Origin: an uncultured Clostridia bacterium
Lineage (GTDB): Bacteria; Bacillota; Clostridia; Oscillospirales; Oscillospiraceae
Direction of reading: 5' to 3'
NCBI GenBank assembly: GCA_945927915.1
Contig: CAMEMX010000023.1
Span: forward strand, 1 to 13,001
DNA: 13,001 bases
In this document: positions 1-7,038 of the stretch, in pieces
Layout: the number at the start of each line of letters is the position of its first letter
How positions within the stretch are numbered: the first letter of the stretch is position 1
Notes under the pieces: generated by a model
What the model was told of the DNA's origin: nothing
The model's input: the letters and a program-made list of their open reading frames with translations, nothing else
The model's database searches: none
Made by a program: the position numbers and the translations under genes

Positions 1-789
1 CGTGCGCGGAAGGACGGCTGCACAACGATCCTGCTTGCGGGCACGGATGAATCCGGCGACCGCACCGACACGATCATGCTCCTGAACATCAATCGGGAAG
101 AAAAACGCATGAGCCTGATGAGCATTCCGCGCGACACAAAGGTCAACTCGACCTATGTGCCCCACAAGATCAACAGCGCCTACGGCGTCAACGGCAAGGG
201 CGAAGAGGGCATGGACAGTCTGATGGACTATGTGGCCGACTGCATCGGCTTCCGCCCGGACGGCTATGTGCTTCTGGAGCTGGACGTGTTTATCGAGCTG
301 GTCGACCTCTTCGGCGGCGTGGAATTCGACGTGCCGATGGATATGAACTATGAAGACCCCTCGCAGGAGCTTTATATCCACCTGAACAAGGGCCTCCAGA
401 CGCTTGACGGTGAAGAGGCGATGGGGCTTGTGCGCTTCCGCTACGGCTACGTCGACGCGGACATCGGCCGCGTGAGCGTCCAGCGCGACTTCATGCTCGC
501 GGCGATCGGGCAGTGGGCCTCGGTGAAGAACGTGTTCAAGCTGCCGCAGGCGCTGCGTCTTTTTGGCAAGTATGCGCTGACCGACCTGTCCACGCGGAAT
601 CTGCTGTGGCTGGCGGAATCGGCGGTGCTGTGCGGGACGGACGATATGTATATGACCACCGTGCCGTTTTACCTGACGGGCGACTATGTCGCCATCGACG
701 CCGACGGCGACTATCTCGACCTCATCAACGAGTATTTCAATCCCTACGAGCGCGACATCGGCTGGGACGACCTGAATATTGCATATTAA
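1..789 (+). CDS. LCP (LytR-CpsA-Psr) family cell-wall polymer transferase, 5' truncated
   Basis: The reading frame is open from base 1, so the N-terminus, including the expected membrane anchor, lies outside the window; 262 residues are visible. Visible LCP motifs are LLAGTDESGDRTDTIMLL, then MSIPRDTKV, KINSAYG, GGVEFDVP and the C-terminal RFRY...DIGRVSVQRD block. The conserved Asp and Arg residues of these motifs bind the polyprenyl pyrophosphate head group and metal in studied LCP enzymes. The family moves undecaprenyl-linked glycopolymers such as teichoic acids or capsule onto peptidoglycan at the outer face of the membrane. Its stop lies 12 bases before the next gene, so the two are probably cotranscribed. 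The family is clear; which polymer is moved cannot be told. Confidence 0.9.
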   Translation, partial: RARKDGCTTILLAGTDESGDRTDTIMLLNINREEKRMSLMSIPRDTKVNSTYVPHKINSAYGVNGKGEEGMDSLMDYVADCIGFRPDGYVLLELDVFIELVDLFGGVEFDVPMDMNYEDPSQELYIHLNKGLQTLDGEEAMGLVRFRYGYVDADIGRVSVQRDFMLAAIGQWASVKNVFKLPQALRLFGKYALTDLSTRNLLWLAESAVLCGTDDMYMTTVPFYLTGDYVAIDADGDYLDLINEYFNPYERDIGWDDLNIAY

Positions 790-801
790 AGAGGTAACGC
801 C

Positions 802-1722
802 ATGCAGAACATGATTTATCTCGCGGAAACGGATACGGAGCGCGCCTGCCCCATCGAGGGCGTCACGACGCTCTGTCCGTCAGACCCCGACCGCCTGCGT
901 GCGATCGAAGCGGCACAGGTCATTTTCGGAAATCCGACGACACAGGAGCTTTCGCACGCCGGAGCGCTTGCGTGGGTGCAGATGACGTGGGCAGGCGCGG
1001 ACCGATACCTGAACGGAAAATTTCCGCCAAACGTGCGGCTGACGACCGCCTCCGGCGCGTTCGGAGAGACGATCGCGGAGCACGCGCTTGCAATGCTGCT
1101 GGCGCTGTGCCGCCGCCTGCCGGCCTATGTCCGCGCGGGCCAATGGAACGACCTCGGCTGCGAAAAGCAGGTCAGCGGCGCAACGGCGCTGATCTTCGGC
1201 AGCGGCGACCTCGGCGGGAGCATTGCTCGGCGCCTGAAGGCGCTCGGCGTGCATACCGTCGGCGTTTGCCGTGAGGCACGGCGCAGACGCGAGGGCTTTG
1301 ACGTGCTGACGACCCTCGAATGTGCGGAGCTTTTCCTGCCGGAGGCGGATTTTGTCCTCTGCGCCCTGCCGCACTCTGCGCAGACGGCGGGCTGGCTTGA
1401 TGCCGAGCGCATCGCGGCAATGAAGCAGGATGCAATTGTCATCAATGTGGGTCGCGGGAGCTTTGCGGACACGGACGCGCTGGCGGCGGCGCTTTCGAAC
1501 GGACGCCTGTTCGGCGTCGGCCTCGACGTGACCGACCCGGAGCCGCTGCCGCAGGGGCACCCGCTCTGGACGCTGCCGAATGCCGTCGTGACGCCGCACG
1601 TCGCGGGCGTGAGCTTCGGTCACCTAACGCAGACCGAGGAAAAGATCTGGGCGATCTGCGCGGAGAATCTGCGCCGCTATCTGCAAGGTGAGCCGCTGAA
1701 AAATGAGGTGAGCTTCCGGTGA
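802..1722 (+). CDS. D-isomer-specific 2-hydroxyacid dehydrogenase (phosphoglycerate dehydrogenase-like)
   Basis: A 306-residue NAD(P)-dependent oxidoreductase that interconverts a 2-hydroxyacid and a 2-oxoacid. The Rossmann motif G-S-G-D-L-G is at residues 133-138. The family catalytic triad is visible: Arg218 in NVGRGSF, Glu247 in DPEPLP and His266 in TPHVAG. The length is normal for the short members of the family. The ATG at 802 follows AAAGAGG at 788-794; a second ATG at 811 is possible but less well placed. The substrate cannot be read from sequence, since glyoxylate, hydroxypyruvate, lactate-like and other 2-oxoacid reductases share these motifs. It sits between an LCP gene and gluQ and overlaps the latter by four bases, which indicates cotranscription but not a shared pathway. 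Confidence 0.88.
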   Translation: MQNMIYLAETDTERACPIEGVTTLCPSDPDRLRAIEAAQVIFGNPTTQELSHAGALAWVQMTWAGADRYLNGKFPPNVRLTTASGAFGETIAEHALAMLLALCRRLPAYVRAGQWNDLGCEKQVSGATALIFGSGDLGGSIARRLKALGVHTVGVCREARRRREGFDVLTTLECAELFLPEADFVLCALPHSAQTAGWLDAERIAAMKQDAIVINVGRGSFADTDALAAALSNGRLFGVGLDVTDPEPLPQGHPLWTLPNAVVTPHVAGVSFGHLTQTEEKIWAICAENLRRYLQGEPLKNEVSFR

Positions 1723-2612
1723 CGGTCGGTCGGTTTGCGCCCAGCCCGTCGGGCAGAATGCACCTGGGCAACGTGTTTACCGCGCTGTTGGCGTGGCTTT
1801 CCGTGCGCAGTCAGGGCGGGGAAATGCTGCTGCGCATCGAGGATCTCGACCCGGAGCGCAGCAAAGGGGAGTACATCGAGGCGCTGCGCGACGACCTGCG
1901 CTGGCTGGGGCTGGACTGGGACAGAGAGATGCCGCTGCAAAGCACCCGCGCCGCGGCCTATGCCGAAGCCTTTGCGAAGCTGCCGACCTATCCGTGCTAC
2001 TGCACGCGCAGCGAGCTGCACGAGGCCTCCGCGCCGCACGCCTCCGACGGAACGTTCCTCTATGCCGGCACCTGCCGGGATCTGACACAGGCCGAACGCG
2101 AACAGAAGCGACGCAAGCCTGCCTGGCGCGTGCGTGTGCCGGACGAGACGGTACGATTTACGGACGGCGTTTTTGGCCCGCAGAGCGAAAACCTTGCGAC
2201 CCAGTGCGGCGATTTTATCGTCCGCCGCTCCGACGGCGTCTATGCCTATCAGCTTGCGGTCGTCTGCGACGACGGCTTCGGCGGGGTGACGGAGGTCGTG
2301 CGCGGCAGCGATCTGCTCGGCTCTACCGCACGGCAGATTTTCCTGTATCGCACCCTCGGCCTGCCCGTGCCGCGGTTTTACCATGTGCCGCTGCTCGTCG
2401 CGCCGGACGGAAAGCGCCTAAGCAAGCGCGAAAAGAGCCTTGACATGGCGCACCTGCGACAAAACCATAGCCCACAGGCGCTCCTCGGCAGGCTCGCGCA
2501 TCTGGCCGGGCTGACCGGAAACGACGCGCCGGTCAGCGCGGCGGAGCTGACCGCAGCCTTCCGCTGGGATAAGATCGGCACGGAAGCGGTAATAATTCCA
2601 GCCGATTTTTGA
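1719..2612 (+). CDS. gluQ: Glutamyl-Q tRNA(Asp) synthetase
   Basis: A 297-residue relative of glutamyl-tRNA synthetase without the anticodon-binding domain. GluQRS enzymes activate glutamate and attach it to the queuosine base at position 34 of tRNA-Asp rather than to the 3' end. Visible features are the HIGH-type signature S-G-R-M-H-L-G-N near residues 11-18, a zinc site made by Cys93, Cys95, Tyr115 and Cys119, and the KMSKS-type loop KRLSKRE at 232-238. The length, about 300 residues against about 480 for GltX, separates it from a true glutamyl-tRNA synthetase. The start is GTG at 1719, overlapping the TGA of the dehydrogenase gene as GTGA, which suggests translational coupling. The call implies that the cell has queuosine-modified tRNA. 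Confidence 0.88.
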   Translation: MTVGRFAPSPSGRMHLGNVFTALLAWLSVRSQGGEMLLRIEDLDPERSKGEYIEALRDDLRWLGLDWDREMPLQSTRAAAYAEAFAKLPTYPCYCTRSELHEASAPHASDGTFLYAGTCRDLTQAEREQKRRKPAWRVRVPDETVRFTDGVFGPQSENLATQCGDFIVRRSDGVYAYQLAVVCDDGFGGVTEVVRGSDLLGSTARQIFLYRTLGLPVPRFYHVPLLVAPDGKRLSKREKSLDMAHLRQNHSPQALLGRLAHLAGLTGNDAPVSAAELTAAFRWDKIGTEAVIIPADF

Positions 2613-2622
2613 GTTTTTCCTG

Positions 2623-2650
2623 TTGAATTATTCCGAATCTATGCTATAAT
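2623..2650 (+). promoter_or_regulatory. Sigma-A type promoter of nfnAB
   Basis: TTGAAT at 2623-2628 (-35), a 16-base spacer and a perfect TATAAT at 2645-2650 (-10). Transcription should begin near 2657, giving a leader of about 36 bases before the nfnA ATG at 2693. The -35 box lies inside the right arm of an 8-bp inverted repeat (AATAATTC 2591-2598, GAATTATT 2625-2632). Confidence 0.75.
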
Positions 2651-2692
2651 TTGAAACGGAAATCTTTGTATTCGCACGAAAGGGTGAATTTC

Positions 2693-3547
2693 ATGTTCAA
2701 AATTGTCCGCAAAAAGGAACTCAATTCCGCTGTCACGCTGATGGAGATCGAAGCCCCCTTCATCGCCAGAAAAGCGAAAGCGGGACAGTTCATCATTTTC
2801 CGCGTCGACGAAAAGAGCGAACGTGTGCCGCTGACCATCGCCGGATACGACCGCGAGAAGGGCACCGTCTCGATCATCTTCCAGAAGGTCGGCCTGTCCA
2901 CCAAGATGCTCGGCGCGCTCAATGAGGGCGACTATATCAGCGATTTCGTCGGCCCGCTCGGCAGACCCACCGAGATGGAAGGCGTGAAGCGCGTGTGCGT
3001 GGTCGGCGGCGGCGTCGGCTGCGCGATCGCATTGCCCTCCGCACAGGCTTTTAAGGAAGCCGGCTGCGAGGTCGATGTCATTGTCGGCTTCCGCAACAAG
3101 GACATCGTCATTCTCGAAGACGAGTTCCGCGCGTGCAGCGACAACCTCTATCTGATGACCGACGACGGCTCCTACGGTGAGCACGGCTTCGTCACCGTCA
3201 AGCTGCAGGAGCTGCTCGAAGCCGGCAAGCAGTATGACGAGGTGCTGGCCATCGGCCCGGTGCCCATGATGAAGTTCGTCTGCAAGACGACCGAACCGTT
3301 TGGCGTCAAGACGATGGTCTCGCTGAACCCCATCATGGTCGACGGCACGGGGATGTGCGGCGGCTGCCGCGTCACGGTCGGCGGTGAGGTCAAGTTCGCC
3401 TGTGTGGACGGCCCGGAATTTGACGGCCACAAGGTCGACTTTGCCGAGCTGATGAACCGCAACGGCGTCTACCGCGATCAGGAATCCGAGGACGAAAAGG
3501 GCCATATGTGCCGCATCGAAAAGATCGGCAAGGCGCTGATTCAGTAA
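2693..3547 (+). CDS. nfnA: NADH-dependent ferredoxin:NADP+ oxidoreductase, small subunit NfnA (also annotated SudB)
   Basis: A 284-residue ferredoxin-NADP reductase-like flavoprotein. The N-terminal half is an FAD-binding barrel (GQFIIFRVDEKSERVPLTIA), followed by a dinucleotide-binding segment (VCVVGGGVGCAIALP). The C-terminal segment holds a [2Fe-2S] site, Asp217 then Cys222, Cys225 and Cys237. Asp plus three Cys is the known ligand set of NfnA. With NfnB it forms the cytoplasmic electron-bifurcating NfnAB complex, which couples reduction of NADP+ by reduced ferredoxin to its reduction by NADH. I chose the ATG at 2693 because GAAAGGG at 2679-2685 is well placed; an in-frame ATG at 2651 would lie directly next to the -10 box and lacks a ribosome site. 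Related sulfide dehydrogenase subunits share this architecture. Confidence 0.9.
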   Translation: MFKIVRKKELNSAVTLMEIEAPFIARKAKAGQFIIFRVDEKSERVPLTIAGYDREKGTVSIIFQKVGLSTKMLGALNEGDYISDFVGPLGRPTEMEGVKRVCVVGGGVGCAIALPSAQAFKEAGCEVDVIVGFRNKDIVILEDEFRACSDNLYLMTDDGSYGEHGFVTVKLQELLEAGKQYDEVLAIGPVPMMKFVCKTTEPFGVKTMVSLNPIMVDGTGMCGGCRVTVGGEVKFACVDGPEFDGHKVDFAELMNRNGVYRDQESEDEKGHMCRIEKIGKALIQ

Positions 3548-3560
3548 GGGAGGAAGAACC

Positions 3561-4943
3561 ATGGCAAATATGACAATGACGAAAACTCCCATGCCGGAGC
3601 AGGATGCGAACGTCCGCAACAAGAACTTTAAGGAAGTCTCCCTCGGTTACACCGCCGAGATGGCAGTCGAGGAGGCCAAGCGCTGCCTGAACTGCAAGAA
3701 GCCGCTGTGCGTCGGCGGCTGCCCCGTCAATATCCGCATTCCCGAATTTATCGCGAAGGTCGCCGAGGGTGATTTCCTCGCCGCTTACGAGATCATCACC
3801 TCCACCAACGCCCTGCCCGCGCTGTCCGGCCGCGTCTGCCCGCAGGAGAGCCAGTGCGAGTGCAAGTGCGTCCGCGGCATCAAGGGCGAGCCGGTCGCCA
3901 TCGGCAGACTTGAGCGCTTCGTCGCCGACTGGTACCGCGAGAATGTCAACAAAATGCCCGAAAAGCCCGAATCCAACGGCATCAAGATCGCCGTCGTCGG
4001 CTCCGGCCCTGCCGGCCTGACCTGCGCGAGCGAGCTTGCCAAGAAGGGCTACGAGGTCTCGATTTTTGAGGCGCTGCATACCGCCGGCGGCGTGCTGGTC
4101 TACGGTATCCCCGAATTCCGTCTGCCCAAGGCCATCGTCGCCAACGAGATCAAAAAGCTCGAAGCGATGGGGGTCGAGGTCATGACCAACATGGTCATCG
4201 GCAAGGTGCTGTCCGTGGACGAGCTGTTTGAGATGGGCTTCAAGGCCGTCTTCGTCGGCTCCGGCGCCGGCCTGCCGATGTTCATGCACATCGAGGGCGA
4301 AGCGCTCAAGGGCGTCATGTCCGCGAACGAATACCTCACCCGCATTAACCTGATGAAGGCTTACAACGAAGAGAGCGACACGCCCGTGATCGTTTCGAAG
4401 GCTGTCGCGGTCGTCGGCGGCGGCAACGTCGCAATGGACGCCGCCCGCTGCGCAAAGCGCCTCGGCGCCGAGCACGTTTACATCGTCTACCGCCGCGGCG
4501 AGGCCGAAATGCCCGCTCGTCTGGAGGAGCTGCACCACGCCAAGGAAGAGGGCATCGAGCTTTGCACGCTGTGCAATCCCACGAAGATCCTCGACGACGG
4601 CAACGGCAGAGTCGGCGCGATGCAGTGCATCCGCATGGAGCTGGGTGAGCCCGATGCCTCCGGCCGCCGCCGCCCCATCGAGATCGCCGGCAGCGAGTTC
4701 GAGCTGCCCGTCGACACCGTCATCATGGCGCTCGGCACCTCCCCGAACCCGCTCATCCGCTCGACTACGCCGGGCCTTGAGACGAATAAGAAGGGCTGCC
4801 TGATCGTCAACGAGGAGAATATGACCACCCGCGAGGGTGTCTACGCCGGCGGCGACGCCGTGACCGGCGCTGCGACCGTCATCCTGGCGATGGGCGCCGG
4901 CAAGAAGGCCGCCGCGGCCATCGACGCGAGCTTTCAGAAATAA
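3561..4943 (+). CDS. nfnB: NADH-dependent ferredoxin:NADP+ oxidoreductase, large subunit NfnB (also annotated GltA/SudA)
   Basis: A 460-residue flavoprotein of the glutamate synthase small-subunit type. The N-terminus carries two Cys-rich iron-sulfur regions: Cys42, Cys45, Cys50 and Cys54, then Cys93, Cys99, Cys101 and Cys103 within CPQESQCECKC. The FAD-binding G-S-G-P-A-G is at 147-152, an NAD(P)-binding G-G-G-N-V-A at 286-291, and a C-terminal FAD contact (GVYAGGDAVTGAAT) completes the fold. Family knowledge places the bifurcating FAD and two [4Fe-4S] clusters in this subunit. It starts 13 bases after nfnA with AAGGGAGGA at 3546-3554. The direct pairing with nfnA favours NfnB over a glutamate synthase beta subunit, whose large partner is not nearby. 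No frameshift or missing motif is seen. Confidence 0.9.
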   Translation: MANMTMTKTPMPEQDANVRNKNFKEVSLGYTAEMAVEEAKRCLNCKKPLCVGGCPVNIRIPEFIAKVAEGDFLAAYEIITSTNALPALSGRVCPQESQCECKCVRGIKGEPVAIGRLERFVADWYRENVNKMPEKPESNGIKIAVVGSGPAGLTCASELAKKGYEVSIFEALHTAGGVLVYGIPEFRLPKAIVANEIKKLEAMGVEVMTNMVIGKVLSVDELFEMGFKAVFVGSGAGLPMFMHIEGEALKGVMSANEYLTRINLMKAYNEESDTPVIVSKAVAVVGGGNVAMDAARCAKRLGAEHVYIVYRRGEAEMPARLEELHHAKEEGIELCTLCNPTKILDDGNGRVGAMQCIRMELGEPDASGRRRPIEIAGSEFELPVDTVIMALGTSPNPLIRSTTPGLETNKKGCLIVNEENMTTREGVYAGGDAVTGAATVILAMGAGKKAAAAIDASFQK

Positions 4944-4985
4944 GGTATAAATCATCCGCTTTTTTCCCATACTTCCATAAGACAA

Positions 4986-5017
4986 ACGCCCCTGCCGGCT
5001 TTCGTCGGCAGGGGCGT
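4986..5017 (+). terminator. GC-rich hairpin after nfnB, weak terminator
   Basis: Perfect 12-bp inverted repeat (4986-4997 with 5006-5017) and an 8-base loop. Only TGTTTCT follows, so the U-tract is poor for a + strand intrinsic terminator. It lies 42 bases after the nfnB stop and 25 bases before the next start, so it could instead be part of the CBS gene leader. Confidence 0.6.
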
Positions 5018-5042
5018 GTTTCTACGGAAAGGGGATCGTGTT

Positions 5043-5471
5043 ATGAAGGTCAAAGATGTTATGTCAACCAATGTGGTCTGCGTCGAGCCGGACGAGAGCG
5101 CGGCGGTCGCGGCGCGGCTGCTGTCGCGCTTCAACGTCGGTGCGCTTCCGGTCTGTACCAAGGACGGACGCCTGCGTGGGATGGTGACCGACCGGGACAT
5201 CGTACTGCGCTGCGTTGCGGCGGATGACGATGCCCAGAGCGTCAAGGTGTCGGAGATCATGACGCGGCGGATCTACTCCGTCGATGCGCAGGAGAGCGTT
5301 CAGAATGCCTCGGCGCTGATGGCGCAGCGGCAGGTGCGCCGCCTGCCCGTGGAGGAGGACGGCAAGCTCGTTGGCATGGTCAGCCTCGGAGATGTCGCCA
5401 AGCTCCACGATTATACGACGGAAGCAGCAGAGGCGCTCGGTGAGATCTCGAAGAACACAAAAAAACTGTGA
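5043..5471 (+). CDS. Two-CBS-domain protein
   Basis: A 142-residue protein made almost only of a CBS pair (Bateman module). The first CBS repeat spans about residues 2-60 (VKDVMSTNVVCVEPDESA ... LRGMVTDRDIV) and the second about 67-130 (VSEIMTRRIYSVDAQESV ... LVGMVSLGDVAK). No catalytic domain or membrane segment is attached. Stand-alone CBS pairs usually bind adenosine nucleotides or S-adenosylmethionine and act as sensors, but the ligand and partner here cannot be inferred. The ATG at 5043 has GGAAAGGGG at 5026-5034; an in-frame ATG at 5016 would fall within the preceding hairpin and lacks a ribosome site. The gene stands alone between two hairpins. Confidence 0.88.
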   Translation: MKVKDVMSTNVVCVEPDESAAVAARLLSRFNVGALPVCTKDGRLRGMVTDRDIVLRCVAADDDAQSVKVSEIMTRRIYSVDAQESVQNASALMAQRQVRRLPVEEDGKLVGMVSLGDVAKLHDYTTEAAEALGEISKNTKKL

Positions 5472-5475
5472 CAAA

Positions 5476-5516
5476 GATCCCGGCGGAAGGCAGAAAGCCT
5501 GCTTCCGACCGGGATC
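5476..5516. terminator. Bidirectional intrinsic terminator
   Basis: Long stem from GATCCCGG (5476-5483) to CCGGGATC (5509-5516), with an inner GGAAGGCAG/CTGCTTCC arm carrying a small bulge. On the + strand GTTCATTT follows. On the - strand it is followed by TTTGTCACAG and a run of T. It can therefore end the CBS transcript and the convergent apbE/NusG-like transcript. Confidence 0.75.
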
Positions 5517-5522
5517 GTTCAT

Positions 5523-5623
5523 TTACGGGAGAGAGATATAGCTCATCGGATTGACGGTTTTTCCGTCATACATTACGGTGAAATGCAGATGGTGGAATAA
5601 GTACCGAGCGGGCCGACGAGAAT
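5523..5623 (-). pseudogene. Degraded C-terminus of an M23 (LytM-type) peptidase
   Basis: Read on the minus strand, 5594-5523 encodes H-HLHFTVMYDGKTVNPMSYI-SLP and a TAA stop. This closely matches the C-terminal end of M23 zinc metallopeptidases, where the HxH of G-P-H-L-H-F supplies a zinc ligand and V-N-P-x-x-Y closes the domain. Just upstream, in another frame directly after the NusG-like stop, ILVGPLGTYST resembles the residues that normally precede that motif. A shift near 5590-5596 would join the two pieces. The rest of the peptidase, including the first zinc ligands, is missing, so this is a remnant of about 30 codons. It ends next to the bidirectional terminator, which may once have served this gene. 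Confidence 0.65.
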
Positions 5624-5980
5624 TTAGCCAATTAACGCGTCATAATCGGAAGAATCTGTAAATTTAATCGTAAGACGATTGGGCAGGCAGACAATGGGCG
5701 CGCCATGGTCGGCAGGCGCGTGGCGAACACAGTCCCGCGTTGCGCAGGAAGCGTCGGTGACTGCGATTTTCCCGTCGTGCACGGTGAGCAGATTCCAGCC
5801 GCTGCCGAAATCCACGCGGTACTTGGTGTCTTTTGACAGATCAAGACGGACGATCAGTTTTCCGTCGGAATAGACCTCCGCGTATTCCGCGCGCTTTCCG
5901 CCGCATAGTAAGACTGCGCTCAAAACAACAAGGATCGCGCAGAGCGCGGAAAAGAACAGAAGCCAGCTCTTCGCTTTCAC
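5624..5980 (-). CDS. Membrane-anchored NusG domain II-containing protein
   Basis: A 118-residue protein with an N-terminal membrane helix (about residues 6-26) followed by an extracytoplasmic NusG_II-type domain. The hallmark is Cys79-x4-Cys84 followed by Cys98 in VCLPNRL, the signature of the small NusG_II proteins in Clostridia. It is not the transcription factor NusG, as the KOW and NGN domains are absent. The start is GTG at 5980, overlapping the apbE stop as GTGA, so the pair is translationally coupled. In other Clostridia this family commonly sits beside apbE and membrane transport or redox genes; its biochemical role is not established. The conserved cysteines could form a disulfide or bind a metal, which is inference. 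Confidence 0.82.
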   Translation of the reverse strand: MKAKSWLLFFSALCAILVVLSAVLLCGGKRAEYAEVYSDGKLIVRLDLSKDTKYRVDFGSGWNLLTVHDGKIAVTDASCATRDCVRHAPADHGAPIVCLPNRLTIKFTDSSDYDALIG

Positions 5981-6963
5981 CGCGCGAGCACCTCAAATTC
6001 GCAGCCGCCCAACATGGCAGCCGCGCCCTCGGTGGCAACGATCTTTCCCTCCTGCGTGATGAAGACGGCCTCAAAATCGTCGCTGCCGCGCCAGAATTCC
6101 GCGCCCTTTTCCAAGCCCATGACAAAAAGGGCGGTCGAGAGTGCGTCGGCGGTCGTGCCGTCGGACGTGATCACGGTGACGGAGGCGAGACCGGAACCCG
6201 CCGGCAGGCCGGTTTCCGGGTCGAGGATGTGGTGATAGCGCACGCCGTCTTTTTCAAAGCAGCGCTGATAACCGCCGGAGGTGACGAGCGCCATCGACCC
6301 GGTAAAGGTGAGCGTAGCCACGGCTTCGGAGGGCTCGTTCGGATCGGCAATACCAATGACCCAGGCGGAGCCGTCCGGCTTCGTGCCGAGGGTCTGGACG
6401 TTGCCGCCGAGGGAGACCATCGCCGTTTGCACGCCCTCATTTTCCAGATACAACAGACACTTCTGCGCCGTGTAACCCTTGGCGATGCCGCCGAGATCGA
6501 GCTGCGCGCCGCCTGTCAGCACGGCCTCCGTGCCGTTGAGCTGCAAATGCTCCACGCCGACGGAGGGAAGAAGAGCGGAAAGCTCGTCCTGCGCCGGAAC
6601 GCGCTGCTCGTCGGCGGTAAAGCCCCAGGCGCGCACCAGCGGATAGACCGTCGGGTCAAAGGCACCGCCCGTGCGCTCGGAGAGCGCCGCTGCCTTCGCC
6701 AGCAGCTCTGCGGTCTCGGCGCTGAGGGCAGCTTTGCCGTCCCTGTTGAGTGCGAAGATCTCGCCCTTTTCGTCCGTGACGGAAAAGAGCGTTTCCAGCC
6801 GGTAGATCTCGTCGCACACGTCGCTGACAAGACCGCTGTCGCCCCAGACGCGGATGCGCATATAGGTATCCATTGCGAAGATCTCCGTCTCGACCGGGCC
6901 GCTTTTCGCGCAGCCGCCGAGGAGTAGGCAAAGAAGCAGCATAAGTGCCGCGATTTTTTTCAT
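5977..6963 (-). CDS. apbE: FAD:protein FMN transferase (ApbE family lipoprotein)
   Basis: A 328-residue exported lipoprotein. A short signal peptide ends in the lipobox LGGC, with the lipidated Cys at 18. ApbE motifs follow in order: AMDTYM (30-35), GGAFDPTVYPL (99-109), LDLGGIAKGY (155-164), VSLGGNVQTLG, HHILDPETGLPAG and TTADALSTALFVMG, where Asp273 and Thr277 match the family Mg2+ ligands. The enzyme splits FAD and attaches FMN by a phosphoester to Ser or Thr of exported redox proteins such as Rnf/Nqr subunits or FMN-binding-domain proteins. I chose the ATG at 6963 because the upstream extension to 7026 runs through the promoter. AAAGGAAA lies upstream. No flavinylation target is encoded in this window. 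Confidence 0.92.
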   Translation of the reverse strand: MKKIAALMLLLCLLLGGCAKSGPVETEIFAMDTYMRIRVWGDSGLVSDVCDEIYRLETLFSVTDEKGEIFALNRDGKAALSAETAELLAKAAALSERTGGAFDPTVYPLVRAWGFTADEQRVPAQDELSALLPSVGVEHLQLNGTEAVLTGGAQLDLGGIAKGYTAQKCLLYLENEGVQTAMVSLGGNVQTLGTKPDGSAWVIGIADPNEPSEAVATLTFTGSMALVTSGGYQRCFEKDGVRYHHILDPETGLPAGSGLASVTVITSDGTTADALSTALFVMGLEKGAEFWRGSDDFEAVFITQEGKIVATEGAAAMLGGCEFEVLAR

Positions 6964-6997
6964 AAGCTCACCATTTCCTTTGCTGTTTGATAAAAAA

Positions 6998-7026
6998 AGT
7001 ATATCAAATTTGAAAAAAAGTGTCAA
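6998..7026 (-). promoter_or_regulatory. Sigma-A type promoter of apbE
   Basis: Read on the minus strand: TTGACA (7026-7021), a 17-base spacer and TATACT (7003-6998). The -35 matches the consensus perfectly and the spacing is ideal. It is back to back with the rplU promoter, with only 7 bases between the two -35 boxes. Confidence 0.82.
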
Positions 7027-7038
7027 ATAGTATTTGAC
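7022..7038. promoter_or_regulatory. Palindrome joining the two divergent -35 boxes
   Basis: GTCAAATA-G-TATTTGAC is a perfect 8-bp inverted repeat around one base. It contains most of both -35 elements, so the symmetry may come partly from the promoters themselves. A second palindrome, TCAAATTTGA (7004-7013), lies in the apbE spacer and shares the TCAAAT half-site. A dimeric regulator could bind here, but none is identified. Confidence 0.4.

Noticed and set aside
3390..4985. A 531-codon minus-strand open frame opposite nfnA/nfnB
   Set aside because: It is antisense to a well-recognised gene pair. Its translation is rich in Ala, Asp, Gly, His and Arg with no domain pattern, as expected from G+C-rich third positions.
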